The notes: generated by a model from the letters alone, not told the origin. A stretch of 64,000 bases of DNA from Neoarius graeffei (GCF_027579695.1 NC_083571.1:49771390-49835389); one strand, 5' to 3'; positions 1 to 10,890 are shown, numbered from the stretch's first letter. Numbers and translations are program-made.

Positions 1-499
1 CTCTTTAATGAGACAGTAGGTGATTGTATTGTTTGTGATTAATAGATGCATTGTCATTATTGTAACGTGGGTTAGGATGACTAAATGAGACCTACAAAAA
101 GACCTGAGCCATATAGAAGCTTCCTGCTTTGGTCACTATCTATTTTTATCTGCTAAGTCCCTGTGTATATCGTTACTCCAGAAACTACAACATATGGAGA
201 ATAAGTGCATTAATATAAACCTTTCATTTTGTCAGAGCTGCTGTTCTAGTAAATTAAGGAAAACCTTCTGAGCAAATCAGAATCAAGAATTCAACAGTGC
301 TGGGTCATTTGAACAATCGCACAATTTTTAAATTATATTTTATCAAAGTATAAATAAAACAGTTGCGGTCAGAATTTCATCATGGACATGAGTGTCATGG
401 CAATATTGGGCTTTCAAAGATTTCTTTGAAATGTTCTTTTTTCTAGGGCAGAATGATTGAACAACATATCCTTAACAAGAAGAAAAAAAAGCCAATAAT
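1..499. other. No recognisable feature
   Basis: AT-rich sequence without a convincing reading frame or repeat boundary. Nothing could be supported here. Confidence 0.5.
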
Positions 500-1690
500 T
501 TAGTGCACAAGTTTTATTTTATTTTATTCTTTTTAAAATGTCCCTAAGCAAGTTTCACCTCAACCAGACACTTTTGGTAGCCATCAACAAACTTCTGGCA
601 TAATTCTGGTTGAATATCTGGCCACTCTATTTGCCAGAATTGCTAGAGTTCACTTAAACTTATTGATTTCCTGGCACGGATCCGACTTTTAAGCACAGAC
701 CACATATTTTGGATAGGGTTGAGCTCAGGACTCTGGACAAAAGCTTGGAGTCATTGTCCTGTTGAACACCCAATGTGTTCAAGTTTCAACTGTCTAGCTG
801 AAGTTATGCTGAAAAATTCTGAGGTAGTCCTCCTTCATTATTCCACTTTGTGCAATACACCAGTTCCACTGGCAGCAAAACAACCCCAGAGCATGATTCT
901 AACACCACCATGCTTAACAGCTGGTACAGTGTTCTTGGGGTCAAATACCTCACCTTTACACCTCCAAATACACCTATGGTCATTGTGGCCAAGCTTTCTT
1001 CCAGAATGCTTTTTCTTTTTCCATGTGATCAACCGCAAACTTTAGTTAAGCTTGAAGGTGTCAATTCTGGAGCAGAGGCTTCATTCTTAAACAGCAGCTT
1101 CTTAGTCCATGGCGATGTTAAGCTTGCTTGAGCGTAGACAGCGACACTGATGTTCCTGCAGCTTCCAGTTCATGGCAGGTCTGTGCCTTGGTGATTCCTG
1201 CGTTGTTCCGAACCATCCAAACCAAGTTCCTCTCAGCTGAGAGTAACACTTTGGGTCTTATTTCAGACCATAGCAAAGTGGCTACACCTCCCAATAACTT
1301 TTAATTACATACAATTGTTTGAATTGATAATCTTAGAATCTGCAGTTGTTTAGAAGCAGCTTCAAGAAACATTCCTGACTTAAGTAAATCTATGATCCTC
1401 TTTCTCAGATCTGCACTGAGCTCCTTGGACTTTCTCACTGTAATGAGTGCTGGTCAATCCACCAAGTGCTGTCAAACAAACCCTTTTTATGTTGGCACAG
1501 AGAAGCTACCAGCTATAGTCAAATCATGAGCACTAACAGCCTTGGCAAATTAAGACATTTTGGAACTTTTAGCACTACTAGATTAATCATCTAAGTGGAT
1601 GCATGTATAATTTTGACCCTGTGTTGATTTCAGAAACCCAAAATAAATTACAATGTGCATCAAATTTTGGGGCTTTTCCTATTAAAGATG
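500..1690 (-). mobile_element. Degraded Tc1-like transposon
   Basis: Read on the minus strand, this stretch carries fragments of a Tc1/mariner transposase spread over several frames. The clearest piece (about 804-1038) has the Tc1 block around '[18 protein letters not shown]', and the N-terminal DNA-binding region lies toward 1440. Frames shift repeatedly and stops are frequent, so this is an old dead copy. The ends are approximate because no clean inverted repeats were found. It differs from the Tc1 copies at 13, 23 and 33 kb. Confidence 0.75.
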
Positions 1691-1715
1691 CATGTTATAC
1701 AACCATTCTGCTATG

Positions 1716-1741
1716 GGGGGGGTAGGGGGGGTTGGGGGGGG
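1716..1741. repeat. Poly-G tract
   Basis: G-rich low-complexity run interrupted by TA and TT, directly downstream of the Tc1 relic. It could form a G-quadruplex. Confidence 0.8.
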
Positions 1742-3087
1742 TGGAGTTCAAAGTAACCACTGAAAGTCAATATTGCCATAGCATTCATGTCCATGATGGA
1801 TGTCTGAAAACTTTTGACCATAACTGTATATACAATGCTGTAGTCACATTTTTGATATTGTGGGATTATTTTATATTTTGCCATGATTGTGTGTTAATAA
1901 ATACATTTAATCATATTCGATCAAGTCACTTGAATATGATTACAGTAAGGTTCCTTATTAATTCAATGTACATGTTTGTTTTTTGTTCATTTATAATGCA
2001 TGCTGTCTTCCTTGAGTCATGGTGTTTTTGTCCTTGCTCTTATATACGGTATAATGCCCAAGGCTAAGATATGGTCTAGAGTGTGTCCTTTGCACGTACA
2101 CATACAGGTAAGCAATAACATCAGTATATAAGCTGGCTGTGTCCAACTTTTGTGCACACAACAATCATCTCTTTCATTATACCCTGGCTCTTGGTCTCCT
2201 GATTCTTCAGTCATCTTACTTCTGATGAAACTGCAGTATTTTTATGGTTATCCAGAATGATGTACAATATTCAAAGCAGTGTAATTGTAATCTTGATATA
2301 TAATCACACACACAGGACACTTTTTCCATGGAATTAAAACATGTATTCTATTCCCTTCTAGCGGGTTTCATTCATTTGGTTCGACAGCATGCAATATCGT
2401 TACCATATCGCATATCCTACGTGTATTACGCTACTCTACTCAATGGAGAATGAGCGTGCAATATTTTTATGATACTTCACGTTGTCAAGCCAACACATCA
2501 CACGTCGGAGCGTGAATATCCAATGAGAAACTCTGCTGCTGCGCATAACCATTTCTGTGTTCGCCAGGAAAGAGAAAGATGCAAAAGGCTACCAAAACAT
2601 CATGAGATATTCTTCACACATATTTACAAGAGAAAAATATACCAACGGACATCGAAAAACTGGAAAGGAGACACGGAGATGCAAAAGTTCCATGCTTGCG
2701 AGCGACTGTGACAATTTGTAAACAAACATGACTGCCAGGTTTGCTTTGTTAAAAGTAAGATTGAGAGAATTTTGGCTGCCAGGTCATTCTGCTGTGTGTA
2801 GTTGTCAATGTAGATTTTAAAAGTAAATAAGTAAATTACACAGGGAAATGAATACTTAAGTCCAAGTGAAAAATACTGTGGCAAGCAAGCGTGCGTAGAA
2901 GAGGAGTCTGGAGACAGAAATCTTAGTATCTCAGTCGGTAGCCTGCGCTACTTGTTGTCGATAGCACCGCTTTATTAGCATTCGCTAACACTACTGATGA
3001 ATGCTACAGTGGCTGGAAGCTGACAGCGCCAACTTGCGGGTAAGCTAGCGCTGGCATTCCAGAATGCTGATATGAAGAGTGTGTATG

Positions 3088-3090
<3 letters not shown>
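1742..3090. other. Unassigned sequence
   Basis: Short open frames occur on both strands (for example 1732-2067 and 2469-2711), but none shows family motifs, splice context or codon character. No repeat boundaries were recognised. Confidence 0.4.

Positions 3091-3129
<39 letters not shown>
3091..3129. repeat. (AAT)n microsatellite
   Basis: Thirteen uninterrupted AAT units. Confidence 0.95.
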
Positions 3130-3130
<1 letters not shown>

Positions 3131-3257
3131 GCTGGATTTTTTTTGTGGTATATCAGATATATTCCATTCAGCTAGCATGATACTGAACTCATCTTTGACT
3201 CATTCGATATCATGCTAGCTGATTGGAATATATCCAATAGACCACTCAAAGCCAGCC
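3130..3257. repeat. Long imperfect inverted repeat (hairpin)
   Basis: Two arms of roughly 55 bases, 3130-3184 and 3205-3257, are near reverse complements around a loop of about 20 bases. The inner stem pairs 'CAGCTAGCATGATA' with 'TATCATGCTAGCTG', and the outer stem pairs GGCTGG with CCAGCC. It is probably a small foldback element. Confidence 0.7.
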
Positions 3258-3460
3258 AATATTATTTAAAAGGTCATAGGCAACAGTCGGAGGTAAAAAG
3301 TAGAATATATCAACTTTATTGTCTAGAAGAATGACCCAAAAAGCGAATTCAATCTTCTTAGTGTCTAATTTGCACCCTAAAATTGAATAAAACAGTTAAA
3401 ATATACTGTTTTGCCTAATTTCCCAAGGTTTGTTTTACATCTTACTTATGTGCACTTTCA

Positions 3461-3474
3461 CCGCCAGGGGGCAG
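3461..3474 (+). promoter_or_regulatory. CTCF-like motif
   Basis: CCGCCAGGGGGCAG is a close match to the vertebrate CTCF core. A palindromic CRE, TGACGTCA, follows at 3482-3489. Both lie between the inverted repeat and the exon at 4918, where a promoter would be expected. Occupancy cannot be judged from sequence. Confidence 0.4.
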
Positions 3475-3534
3475 TCGTCGGTGACGTCATTTAAAGCAAA
3501 CAGACTGGGAGCAGTTCTGTGTTTACCTGTGAAC

Positions 3535-4867
3535 TAGTGTTGTCACCTGTCCCGGTTTTTCCTGATTGTCCCGGATTTTCATGGTCTGTCCCGGAAAAAA
3601 AAAAAATCCGGGACACTGAATGTCCCGGTTTTTTGTACATGATGGGCAAAATGTGTATTTCAACTTGCGAGCCAGCTGAGAACCAGTTTGCTTTTCCATA
3701 GCTCGCCGTGCTAAGTGGAGCCACGTCATTACGTCGCTGTATACGTCAGTTACGGCGCTACGTTTACATAAACCTTGGCGTGAATATCAAAGCAAAAACA
3801 ACACGGAAGAAGCAGCAGCAACAACAACAGTAATAATAATAATGGATGACTTCGCGCTTGTACAGCTGCTGCTTCTCGTCGCTTAAAAATGGCGATCTTT
3901 CGCAGTCTTGTTATTGTTGTTGGTCTTAACAACTCCACCCCCCCGCTGACATAAGCGGTTCTTTCCTCTGGCCCAGCAGAGAGTTGGTGCTAGCCTGGAA
4001 CCGTTTTTTCTGGCCCCAGAGCCAGTTCTTTGTCAGTGGAAACAGAAAACCCGGTTCCAAACTAAGCACTGGCCCCAAACCAGCCCTGGAACTGCTTTGG
4101 TGGAAAAGGGGCAATGGAGGATGCTTGGACTGATAAAAGAAACAGACTCTCTGTTGCAATGGTGAAGGCTGAGCTTCAAGTCAGGTTAAACTTTCAGTTG
4201 TCCTGTACTGAGTTCAAGACATTCATTGAAAATCAGCCAGGACTCATAGCAGTAGCAAAGAAAAACACCAAATATAAATGGAAGATTAGGTAAGGTTTTG
4301 GTGAATTAAATGAAATAGTGTAGTGTAGTACATACTCCTGTATGTACTGTATGTGCCCAGTTATATCAGTTACATGTCCTCCTATGTATTTGTTTAGCCA
4401 AGAGCAGCAAGCAGCAGAGGCACAGGCAAGCACAAGCAAAGCACACACCACACTCTAAGCAATCAGGTAAGCTGTTTGACACTACACCTTACATTGTTAC
4501 ATTCAGGTATTCTTAGATACAATGAAAAATTAATTATTTATTTTTATTCCACATAAGCAAACAAACAGAACTTAATTATGTATTCCCCTTTTACCTGTGC
4601 CCACTACTGCCCCCAGGTGTCCACAACCAAAAACTGTTGGAAATAAACCAAAATAATGAAGACCTGCTATATTATGTAAATCAATTAACTAAACAAATAA
4701 CTAGCAAAAGCGTCATTTTTACTAATTAGAGCAATACAATTTCAGTGTAGAAGGGCGATTTTTGTCTTGGGTTAGATGTGCGAAGGGCGCCGTTGCTTAC
4801 AAGCAAAAAGGTCGATTGGATGGTCGAAATGTCCAGGATTTTTGTCAGACACAGGTGGCGACCCTAC
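3535..4867. mobile_element. hAT-type non-autonomous element
   Basis: Flanked by the direct repeat TGTGAAC (3528-3534 and 4868-4874). The ends are imperfect inverted repeats: 'TAGTGTTGTCACCTGT' on the left against the reverse complement of 'CACAGGTGGCGACCCTA' on the right. The left end contains repeated TGTCCCGG motifs that form a short hairpin around a poly-A loop (about 3585-3625). No transposase was recognised. The insertion splits the likely 5' untranslated region of the exon at 4918. Confidence 0.6.
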
Positions 4868-4917
4868 TGTGAACCGAGCACACGTGTACGGACTTTGGTC
4901 GTGAGAGGTTGTGTAAA

Positions 4918-5135
4918 ATGTCTGAAAGCGATAGCGATTTTGAAGTAGGAACTCTCCAAATTGAATATCGAGAGGTGAAACCATACATGTATGAACCTAT
5001 GGCCGTTGTGAAGCAATCGGTGAATGTGACTCACTGGTTTGACCGTGCAGCCTCGGAATTGGACAGCGACTCGGCCGACTCTGATCGCGGTGACCCCAGA
5101 CCTCAACAAGACTCGCGCCCAAACGATTTATCCTG
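4918..5135 (+). pseudogene. P2X7-domain-like N-terminal exon
   Basis: The open frame starts at ATG 4918 with an acidic N-terminus (MSESDSDFEV), followed by 'VKPYMYEPMA' and an Asp/Ser-rich segment, and ends in 'NDLSW' at a possible GT donor (GTAATT). The Tyr-x-Tyr-Glu-Pro block resembles the N-terminus of fish proteins carrying the zinc-binding domain found at the C-terminus of P2X7, which are often repeat-associated. The zinc-binding part itself is not seen in this window. TGACGTCA lies at 5712-5719. The assignment rests on a short motif and is inference. Confidence 0.35.
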
Positions 5136-5136
5136 G

Positions 5137-6856
5137 TAATTATGATAAATTCTTACTTTCGTCTTAATACTAAATAAGAGCCCTTTTGAAGAATAATTAA
5201 ATCACCCTCCCTAGTGGATATAGGTAACGATTACTTGAAAGTGCGCTGGTAGGCCACATTAGCCTGCCATCCGCGGCATTATACTATTTATAGCCTACTC
5301 TAAGCGAGGAAATATCCCTTTGTCTCATTTCCACAATGATTGTACAGGATCCCTCAGGATTTTTGACTTGTTAATTGCAAGCAAAAGTAAAAACGTTTAC
5401 CTCCAATCTTCTCCTTTTTGCTTGAGCATTGCTGGTCTGTTTCTTTGACTGATTTTCTTTCACGCACAATCCACTCTCTCCGCCTTGTCTCCTCTTTCAG
5501 AAAAAGCCAATCCACTCGCTCTGCCTCTTCTCCTCTCTCGGAAAAAGCTAAAAACTTCTTCCTGAACCGGTCCCGTTGTTACAGTTCACTGCACAACAAT
5601 AAGGCATGGTTTTTTTTTTTGGAAATTCCCGAACGCACGTCTGCAATCAAGCCAAACGGCAATGAAAATGCATGGAAGTGGACTCAACTCGAGCGGTTTG
5701 TTTGTCTTAAATGACGTCACGCACCGAGTGGTCATAAAAATTGCCGAACAGAAATTTGCCACAATCTGCGCTAACTTATTTTAATTATTACTTATTAATA
5801 ATACTTCTTGGGATCAGAAGAAAATTACAGAGGGTTTAACATATAAAGTTTCAAATGTGCATAAAATTAAAACTGTTGCCTATGACCTTTAAATATTTGT
5901 TTAACTGTGCAGCCCTATGCAAGCTGAAATGGACTGTGCTTGAACAAATTCTGCCAAACACACCTGTGTTTGTCTCTACAAAACACCCTGTTTAGCAATA
6001 AAGGTATTAAACTGCACTTGAAGAGCATTGAGGGTATTTTCCTCTCCATTACTATGAGGTTGGATTCCACGGTTGAGATGCCATTTGTGTTCCACTGATA
6101 TCACATTTACAAATATAAACAAAATAAAGGTACAAGACATTTAAAATCAAGTCCTTCCCAACAATGTGCACATTTCAGATAAATAACCTAGTGCATTACT
6201 AATACCCAGAGCACTTAGGAAACAGCATTTTTTGCATGTCCCAACCTCCAATAAATAAATTTTTTTCTAAAATGCATTCGTATATTGTATGCAAATTTTA
6301 GCGCAGCAAAATATTACTTCAACCTGGCTAACTTGAATACATTCACACCTATGAAATATACAACAGAAAGCTGAACGTTAAAATTTCCTGCCGATCATGG
6401 GAAGAAGAAAACTTGGTTCTTGTTCATTTTCTGTGATACTGACTGACAAGGCCACTTAGAAAATATAGCATGGTTACTCAAATTATAAATGACCTTAATG
6501 GTTTCATTCCATTAGCATGTATAGTTGCACAGATATTTCAGATTAATACAAAAAAACTCATCCTTTTTACTCATTTAAGAGCATTTTTGCTGCCATTTTC
6601 AGAGAAAGAAAGAAAACTTGCAACAAAATGATGCTGGCTGAGACAGGTTAATACAGTGGCACCTTTCTGAATGGTTAAAGCCATGCTTACTCAGTGTTGG
6701 AAAATATTAAAAACCTAATAATTTATCGAAAAAGCTACAAGGGCAAAATGAGTCTCTAATCGTGGAATCATGAATGTATACTACCCTCTTATTATTAAAG
6801 ACCACATTCAGACCTTAAAGCCAGTGTAGAACATAATGTCGTGTCAGTACATCATG
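5137..6856. other. Unassigned AT-rich sequence
   Basis: Apart from the right end of the TTAA element at 5868-5888, nothing convincing was found. The open frame at 5418-5714 has no recognisable domain. Confidence 0.4.
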
Positions 6857-7490
6857 TCAGTATCGTGCATCCTGCATGACAGTCTTGAGTGTTTTGATAG
6901 CATGCTTGCTGTATCCTCCCTCAACAATGCAGGCATTGCAGAGGAACTTGCGCTCATCCATACAGTAATAATGAAACATCTCGTCATGCTCAATGCACTT
7001 TCGCGTCCTCATATTGCTCAGTGGCTCCACCAGTGGATGCTCTCGGAAGACAGGGAGCTCAAGGTGGTGCTGCACATGTTGTGGACACATGGACACCTCA
7101 CACTTCAGACACATCATTACCACTCTGGAGCTCTTGGCTGAATCACCAGTGATGTCTGGACCACAAAAAATCACAGTGCACTTCAGTGCTCATGCATGAG
7201 GGTCCTGGTCGGCTCTGGCTGGGCTGCTGGGCACATCTACAGTGCCGAAAGTTGTCAGCGATGCTGGCGAGCTTGAAGTTCTTCTGCCATTGTGTGGCGC
7301 AGCTGTGGCGCTCACAGCATTCAGGACAGCACAGATGGTCATGCTCGGAGTGACTCTTTAGGTTCCGCAGACACTGCAGACAGAAGCTGTGGCCACATGG
7401 CAACAGGTAAAGCTCTCGGTAAAGGTCTAGACACATGGGGCATATCAGCTCTTCTTCCAGCACAATGGTATGCTCCAAAGCTGTGGCCAT
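6857..7490 (-). pseudogene. TRIM-family RING/B-box exon with frameshift
   Basis: The minus strand starts at ATG 7490 (MATALEHTIVLEEEL) and encodes a C3HC4 RING finger, beginning CPMC about residue 18, with CGHSFCLQC and ending CPEC. A B-box region follows (CLKCEVSMCPQH, then RKCIEHDEMFHYYC and CNAC). RING and B-box are in different frames: a T6 run at about 7165-7170 carries one base more than the frame needs, so the RING frame stops at 7143. TRIM proteins are E3 ubiquitin ligases, and this RING/B-box arrangement resembles fish TRIM25/NF7-like immune paralogues. The coiled coil and PRY-SPRY domains are not in the window, and no strong splice donor follows the B-box. It is either a pseudogene or a functional first exon with a one-base assembly error. 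Confidence 0.75.
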
Positions 7491-8100
7491 GATGATGCTT
7501 CTTTAAATGACTCTACAAGTAAATGAGAACTGATAACAAATGAACTGATATTTAAAATATTCATAGATAAAGAAGATGGTGAGTGAAGAGATAAAAGGTG
7601 AAAATTAAAAACTATTCAACATGAACACACAACTTGTGGCATATTTAAAAATTGTTAAATAATTTACGAGAAGGGCGGCACGGTGGTGTAGTGGTTAGCG
7701 CTGTCGCCTCACAGCAAGAAGGTCCTGGGTTTGAGCCCCGGGGCCGGCGAGGGCCTTTCTGTGTGGAGTTTGCATGTTCTCCCCGTGTCCGTGTGGGTTT
7801 CCTCCGGGTGCTCCGGTTTCCCCCACAGTCCAAAGACATGCAGGTTAGGTTAACTGGTGACTCTAAATTGACCGTAGGTGTGAATGTGGGTGTGAATGGT
7901 TGTCTGTGTCTATCACGGGCGCAGATAGAGGGGGGGACGGGGGGGATTCGTCCCACCCAGATTTAAATTCACCTCGTTCGGTCCCCCCCACTTATAGGGA
8001 GGAAAAAACGTCTATGCTGTCTTTCTTTGCATAAGGCAAACCTCACGGAAAAATCAAAAGACTAATTACCATTCGGTTTATTGAGGTGCACAGCAGTGTA

Positions 8101-8333
8101 TACATAGTTGCAACTGCGCAGACTGCACAGGTTGCGAGCTCGAGCTTGGTTGCTATGGTTACAAGTTTGACAGGCATATCGGGGACAGCGCCTCCTAGTT
8201 CAGGACCCCAACACGGCATGTGTTGGGGTCCTGAACTAGGAGGCGCTGTCCCCGATATGCCTGTCAAACTTGTAACCATAGCAACCAAGCTCGAGCTCGC
8301 AACCTGTGCAGTCTGCGCAGTTGCAACTATGTA
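8101..8333. repeat. Perfect palindrome, 114-bp arms, 5-base loop
   Basis: The left arm 8101-8214 and right arm 8220-8333 were compared base by base and are exact reverse complements around the loop GGCAT. The outermost bases are TA, so it could be a foldback element of 229 bases flanked by a TA duplication. The arms contain CpGs and GAGCTCGAGC. Open frames here on both strands simply mirror each other and are not taken as genes. Confidence 0.97.
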
Positions 8334-8897
8334 ATGCCGATGAAGGGTGTCAAAAGGCAGAAAACGATTGCATCGTAAAAAAAAAAAAAACGACTGTAAG
8401 TAAACTGTGCCTTACTTTATCATATCACCTTGCAATTTTTTGATAGTCTGTTCAAAGTAATGTCGTAGTGAAAGTAAACTCCTACGGAGTAGAGATGCCT
8501 TTCTGGTAGCCTCCTTCTTTCGGTGGTAGCCTGTAGATACAGTGCTCAGAAGGCAGTTTTAATGTTTAATCTGGCGTTCCCTGCCATAATTTCAGCGAGC
8601 ATATTGTTTCATAAGGAAACTTTGCAAAGAGTTGTTGACTGACTGCCGCTCACGCAACACACAGGCATAGTTAGAAAGTCAGGATGCACTGGTTTACACT
8701 TTACACACACGTAGCCCAGCCTCTCGCTATGTTTAACAGTTGGAACTTAGCGGTTTTAAAAATAGTTTTGCAATTTCTGTGCGTGATGATAATGTGTAAA
8801 CTTTGGATTTCCATAGGCTATGTTAAAATGTTATCATTGTCCTGGCCTGCAGGTAGTTCCTGGTGATGGCAGTGAAGGAGGTGAAATAACATGTATA

Positions 8898-9422
8898 CAC
8901 ACTACCGTTCAAAAGTTTGGGGTCACCCAGACAATTTTGTGTTTTCCATGAAAAGTCACACTTTTATTTCCCACCATAAGTTGTAAAATAAATAGAAAAT
9001 ATAGTCAAGACATTTTTCTGGCCATTTTGAGCATTTAATCGACCCCACAAATGTGATGCTCCAGAAACTCAATCTGCTCAAAGGAAGGTCAGTTTTATAG
9101 CTTCTCTAAAGAGCTCAACTGTTTTCAGCTGTGCTAACATGATTGTACAAGGGTTTTCTAATCATCCATTAGCCTTCTGAGGCAATGAGCAAACACATTG
9201 TACCATTAGAACACTGGAGTGAGAGTTGCTGGAAATGGGCCTCTATACACCTATGGAGATATTGCACCAAAAACCAGACATTTGCAGCTAGAATAGTCAT
9301 TTACCACATTAGCAATGTATAGAGTGGATTTCTGATTAGTTTAAAGTCATCTTCATTGAAAAGAACAGTGCTTTTCTTTCAAAAATAAGGACATTTCAAA
9401 GTGACCCCAAACTTTTGAACGG

Positions 9423-9429
<7 letters not shown>
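8898..9429. mobile_element. Tc1-type MITE
   Basis: The ends are inverted repeats beginning CACACTACCGTTCAAAAGT, extending about 28 bases at each side, with TA just before the left end. About 530 bases, no coding capacity. This sequence type recurs widely in fish genomes as a non-autonomous TIR element. It sits inside the hAT at 7914-9557. Confidence 0.85.

Positions 9430-9495
<66 letters not shown>
9430..9495. repeat. (TG)n(TA)n(CA)n microsatellite
   Basis: Compound dinucleotide tract abutting the right end of the MITE. Confidence 0.95.
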
Positions 9496-9717
9496 AAATG
9501 GAATCATTTGCTGACAGCTCAGTCCCCCCCAGTTCAAAAATCCTATCTGCGCCCCTGGTGTCTATGTGTCAGCCCTGTGATGACCTGGCGACTTGTCCAG
9601 GGTGTACCCCGCCTTTCGCCCGTAGTCAGCTGGGATAGGCTCCAGCTTGCCTGCGACCCTGTAGAAGGATAAAGCGGCTAGAGATAATGAGATGAGATGA
9701 GATGAATTTACGAGAAG

Positions 9718-10254
9718 ACAAGGCTGGCTCGCTTCTTGGTTCTAAGAACAGAAATCTAAAATGAAAACAACACCAGGGTTGCCAGGTATGAATGATAAAT
9801 TCCTCCCAATGACCAACTCAAATTTCCCAAATTTACTATAGCAAATGTACTCGACTATTTTGTAGAGTAACACCACGCAATCTATCACAATGCTAATAGA
9901 AACACATTCACTTCAAAAATTGACCCCAAATGATATTTATCTAGTCTTAAATTGTCATGTCCATTTCCTCAGGGTTCCCGCTGGTGCTCGTCACTGATGA
10001 ACATAATCCATCAGTCACAAAGAGAAAATTACTAGCAGTCGTCACAGTGACATCATCTTTATCATAAGTCATCTTTTCTAGAAATCCCTCTGTTTCCTGA
10101 AATTCAACCCCAGTGAAGAGACTTCCTGCAGTAGACCACCTAGGCTCCACTGTAGTGCTGTGGTCACCTGGTTTGAAATGGGTAAACAAATGCCTACATG
10201 CCTCATCTGTTTGTATGGATTATCTGTATTCATGAACTACAAAGTCTGAGATAT
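9718..10254. other. Unassigned sequence
   Basis: A minus-strand frame at 9947-10189 (80 aa) is acidic toward its C-terminus and was not assigned to any family. No repeat boundaries were seen. Confidence 0.35.
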
Positions 10255-10259
10255 AGCTC

Positions 10260-10358
10260 AAAACGGTACATTATTGTGCAGCTTATGGCTGCAATCACAA
10301 TTCAACTGATAGTAGTCCATCATTTCATTCTTTTCCAAGCAATAAAAGACTTCAGGAG
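10260..10358 (+). pseudogene. THAP-type zinc-finger exon fragment
   Basis: The frame reads CAAYGCNHNS from 10275, then SFHSFPSNKRLQ, then GAG followed by a consensus splice donor GTAAG at 10359. The C-x4-C pair, the following Asn and the 'F-x-S-F-P' block are the first half of a THAP DNA-binding domain, here ending in a normal exon boundary. No in-frame ATG precedes it (ACG lies where one might be expected). The second half (Cys/His pair, AVP motif) was not found downstream. THAP domains occur in host regulators and in P-element-like transposases, and the origin here is unclear. Confidence 0.55.
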
Positions 10359-10363
10359 GTAAG

Positions 10364-10890
10364 AAATTAAATTTACAAACAAATTCGCATTGTTTGGTAG
10401 TTGTGTGCACTGTAGCATTGAAACCTTCGTTTAGCACACTTTGAAAGGTGATTTGCGATAGTAATCATAGACACTTGTCATTTTATCGATTTTTTTTTTT
10501 GTCCAAATTGTATCACTGGCTGCACTAGTAGAGCTATTAGCAACTGCCATTTTTGATTTGTGTTTACCCATTTCAGGCCACATGATCTTGAGTCCAAGGA
10601 GGTCTGTTGATTCTCAGAATTGATGGCAGGAAGTCAGAGTGGAAACAATGAGCACCACTTTTGACCAATAAAAATCGACTACGTATAATGACCAAATGAG
10701 CACCAAGCTTTTGACCAATTGCGATGCGTCTTAATCGGCTTGGTGTGGTGGTGTAATTATCTCTGCGTGAACCAAACAATGGCGAAGCTGACCAAGTGTT
10801 TTGGGCGGGCTTCTTCAAGCGCTGAAGATTATTTAAGGGCCAAAACAGCCATAGGGGAGGCATGCTCAGAGCCCCTACTGTCCCCAAGCA
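10364..10890. other. Unassigned sequence
   Basis: No supported coding or repeat feature. The short frames here lack motifs. Confidence 0.35.

Larger units (their letters stand above)
3270..5888. mobile_element. TTAA-flanked terminal-inverted-repeat element (candidate)
   Basis: The left end (after TTAA at 3266-3269) and the right end (before TTAA at 5889-5892) share the inverted repeat 'GGTCATAGGCAACAG'. A TTAA target is typical of piggyBac and Kolobok superfamilies, but no transposase of either was recognised, so the superfamily is open. Inside are a hAT insertion (3535-4867) and a P2X7-domain-like exon (4918-5135). The terminal match is short and offset by one base, so the call is tentative. 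Confidence 0.45.
7914..9557. mobile_element. hAT element inside V-SINE copy 1
   Basis: Flanked by the perfect 8-bp duplication GTGTCTAT (7906-7913 and 9558-9565), the hAT hallmark. Ends are CACGGGCGCAGATAG and, inverted, CAGGGGCGCAGATAG. It carries no recognisable transposase and holds the palindrome at 8101-8333 and a MITE at 8898-9429. Confidence 0.9.
7661..9717 (+). mobile_element. V-SINE copy 1, split by a hAT, with 13-bp target duplication
   Basis: The SINE body is 7674-7913 plus 9566-9704, flanked by AATTTACGAGAAG at 7661-7673 and 9705-9717. The head is tRNA-derived (A-box-like 'GTGGTGTAGTGGTTAGC', B-box-like 'GGTTTGAGCC'). Next comes the conserved V-SINE core 'CCTCCGGGTGCTCCGGTTTC', and the tail ends in GATGA repeats. 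Its interior was invaded at 7914 by the hAT described next. Confidence 0.9.

Noticed and set aside
3091-3129. Regular short repeats considered as CRISPR or minisatellite arrays
   Set aside because: Simple trinucleotide microsatellite without spacers; eukaryotic context.
7674-7760. tRNA gene signal in V-SINE heads
   Set aside because: A- and B-box-like motifs belong to tRNA-derived SINEs; no cloverleaf of a functional tRNA follows.
8043-8334. Two overlapping open frames of about 80 codons on opposite strands
   Set aside because: They share almost the same protein because the DNA is a perfect palindrome; there is no independent sign of coding.
9415-9638. Tyr/Ile-rich open frames at dinucleotide repeats (also 42369-42574 and 53704-53928)
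   Set aside because: Translations of microsatellites.
9947-10189. Minus-strand 80-codon frame near the THAP exon
   Set aside because: HFKPGD looked like the second THAP half, but it is on the opposite strand and lacks the expected Cys/His spacing.
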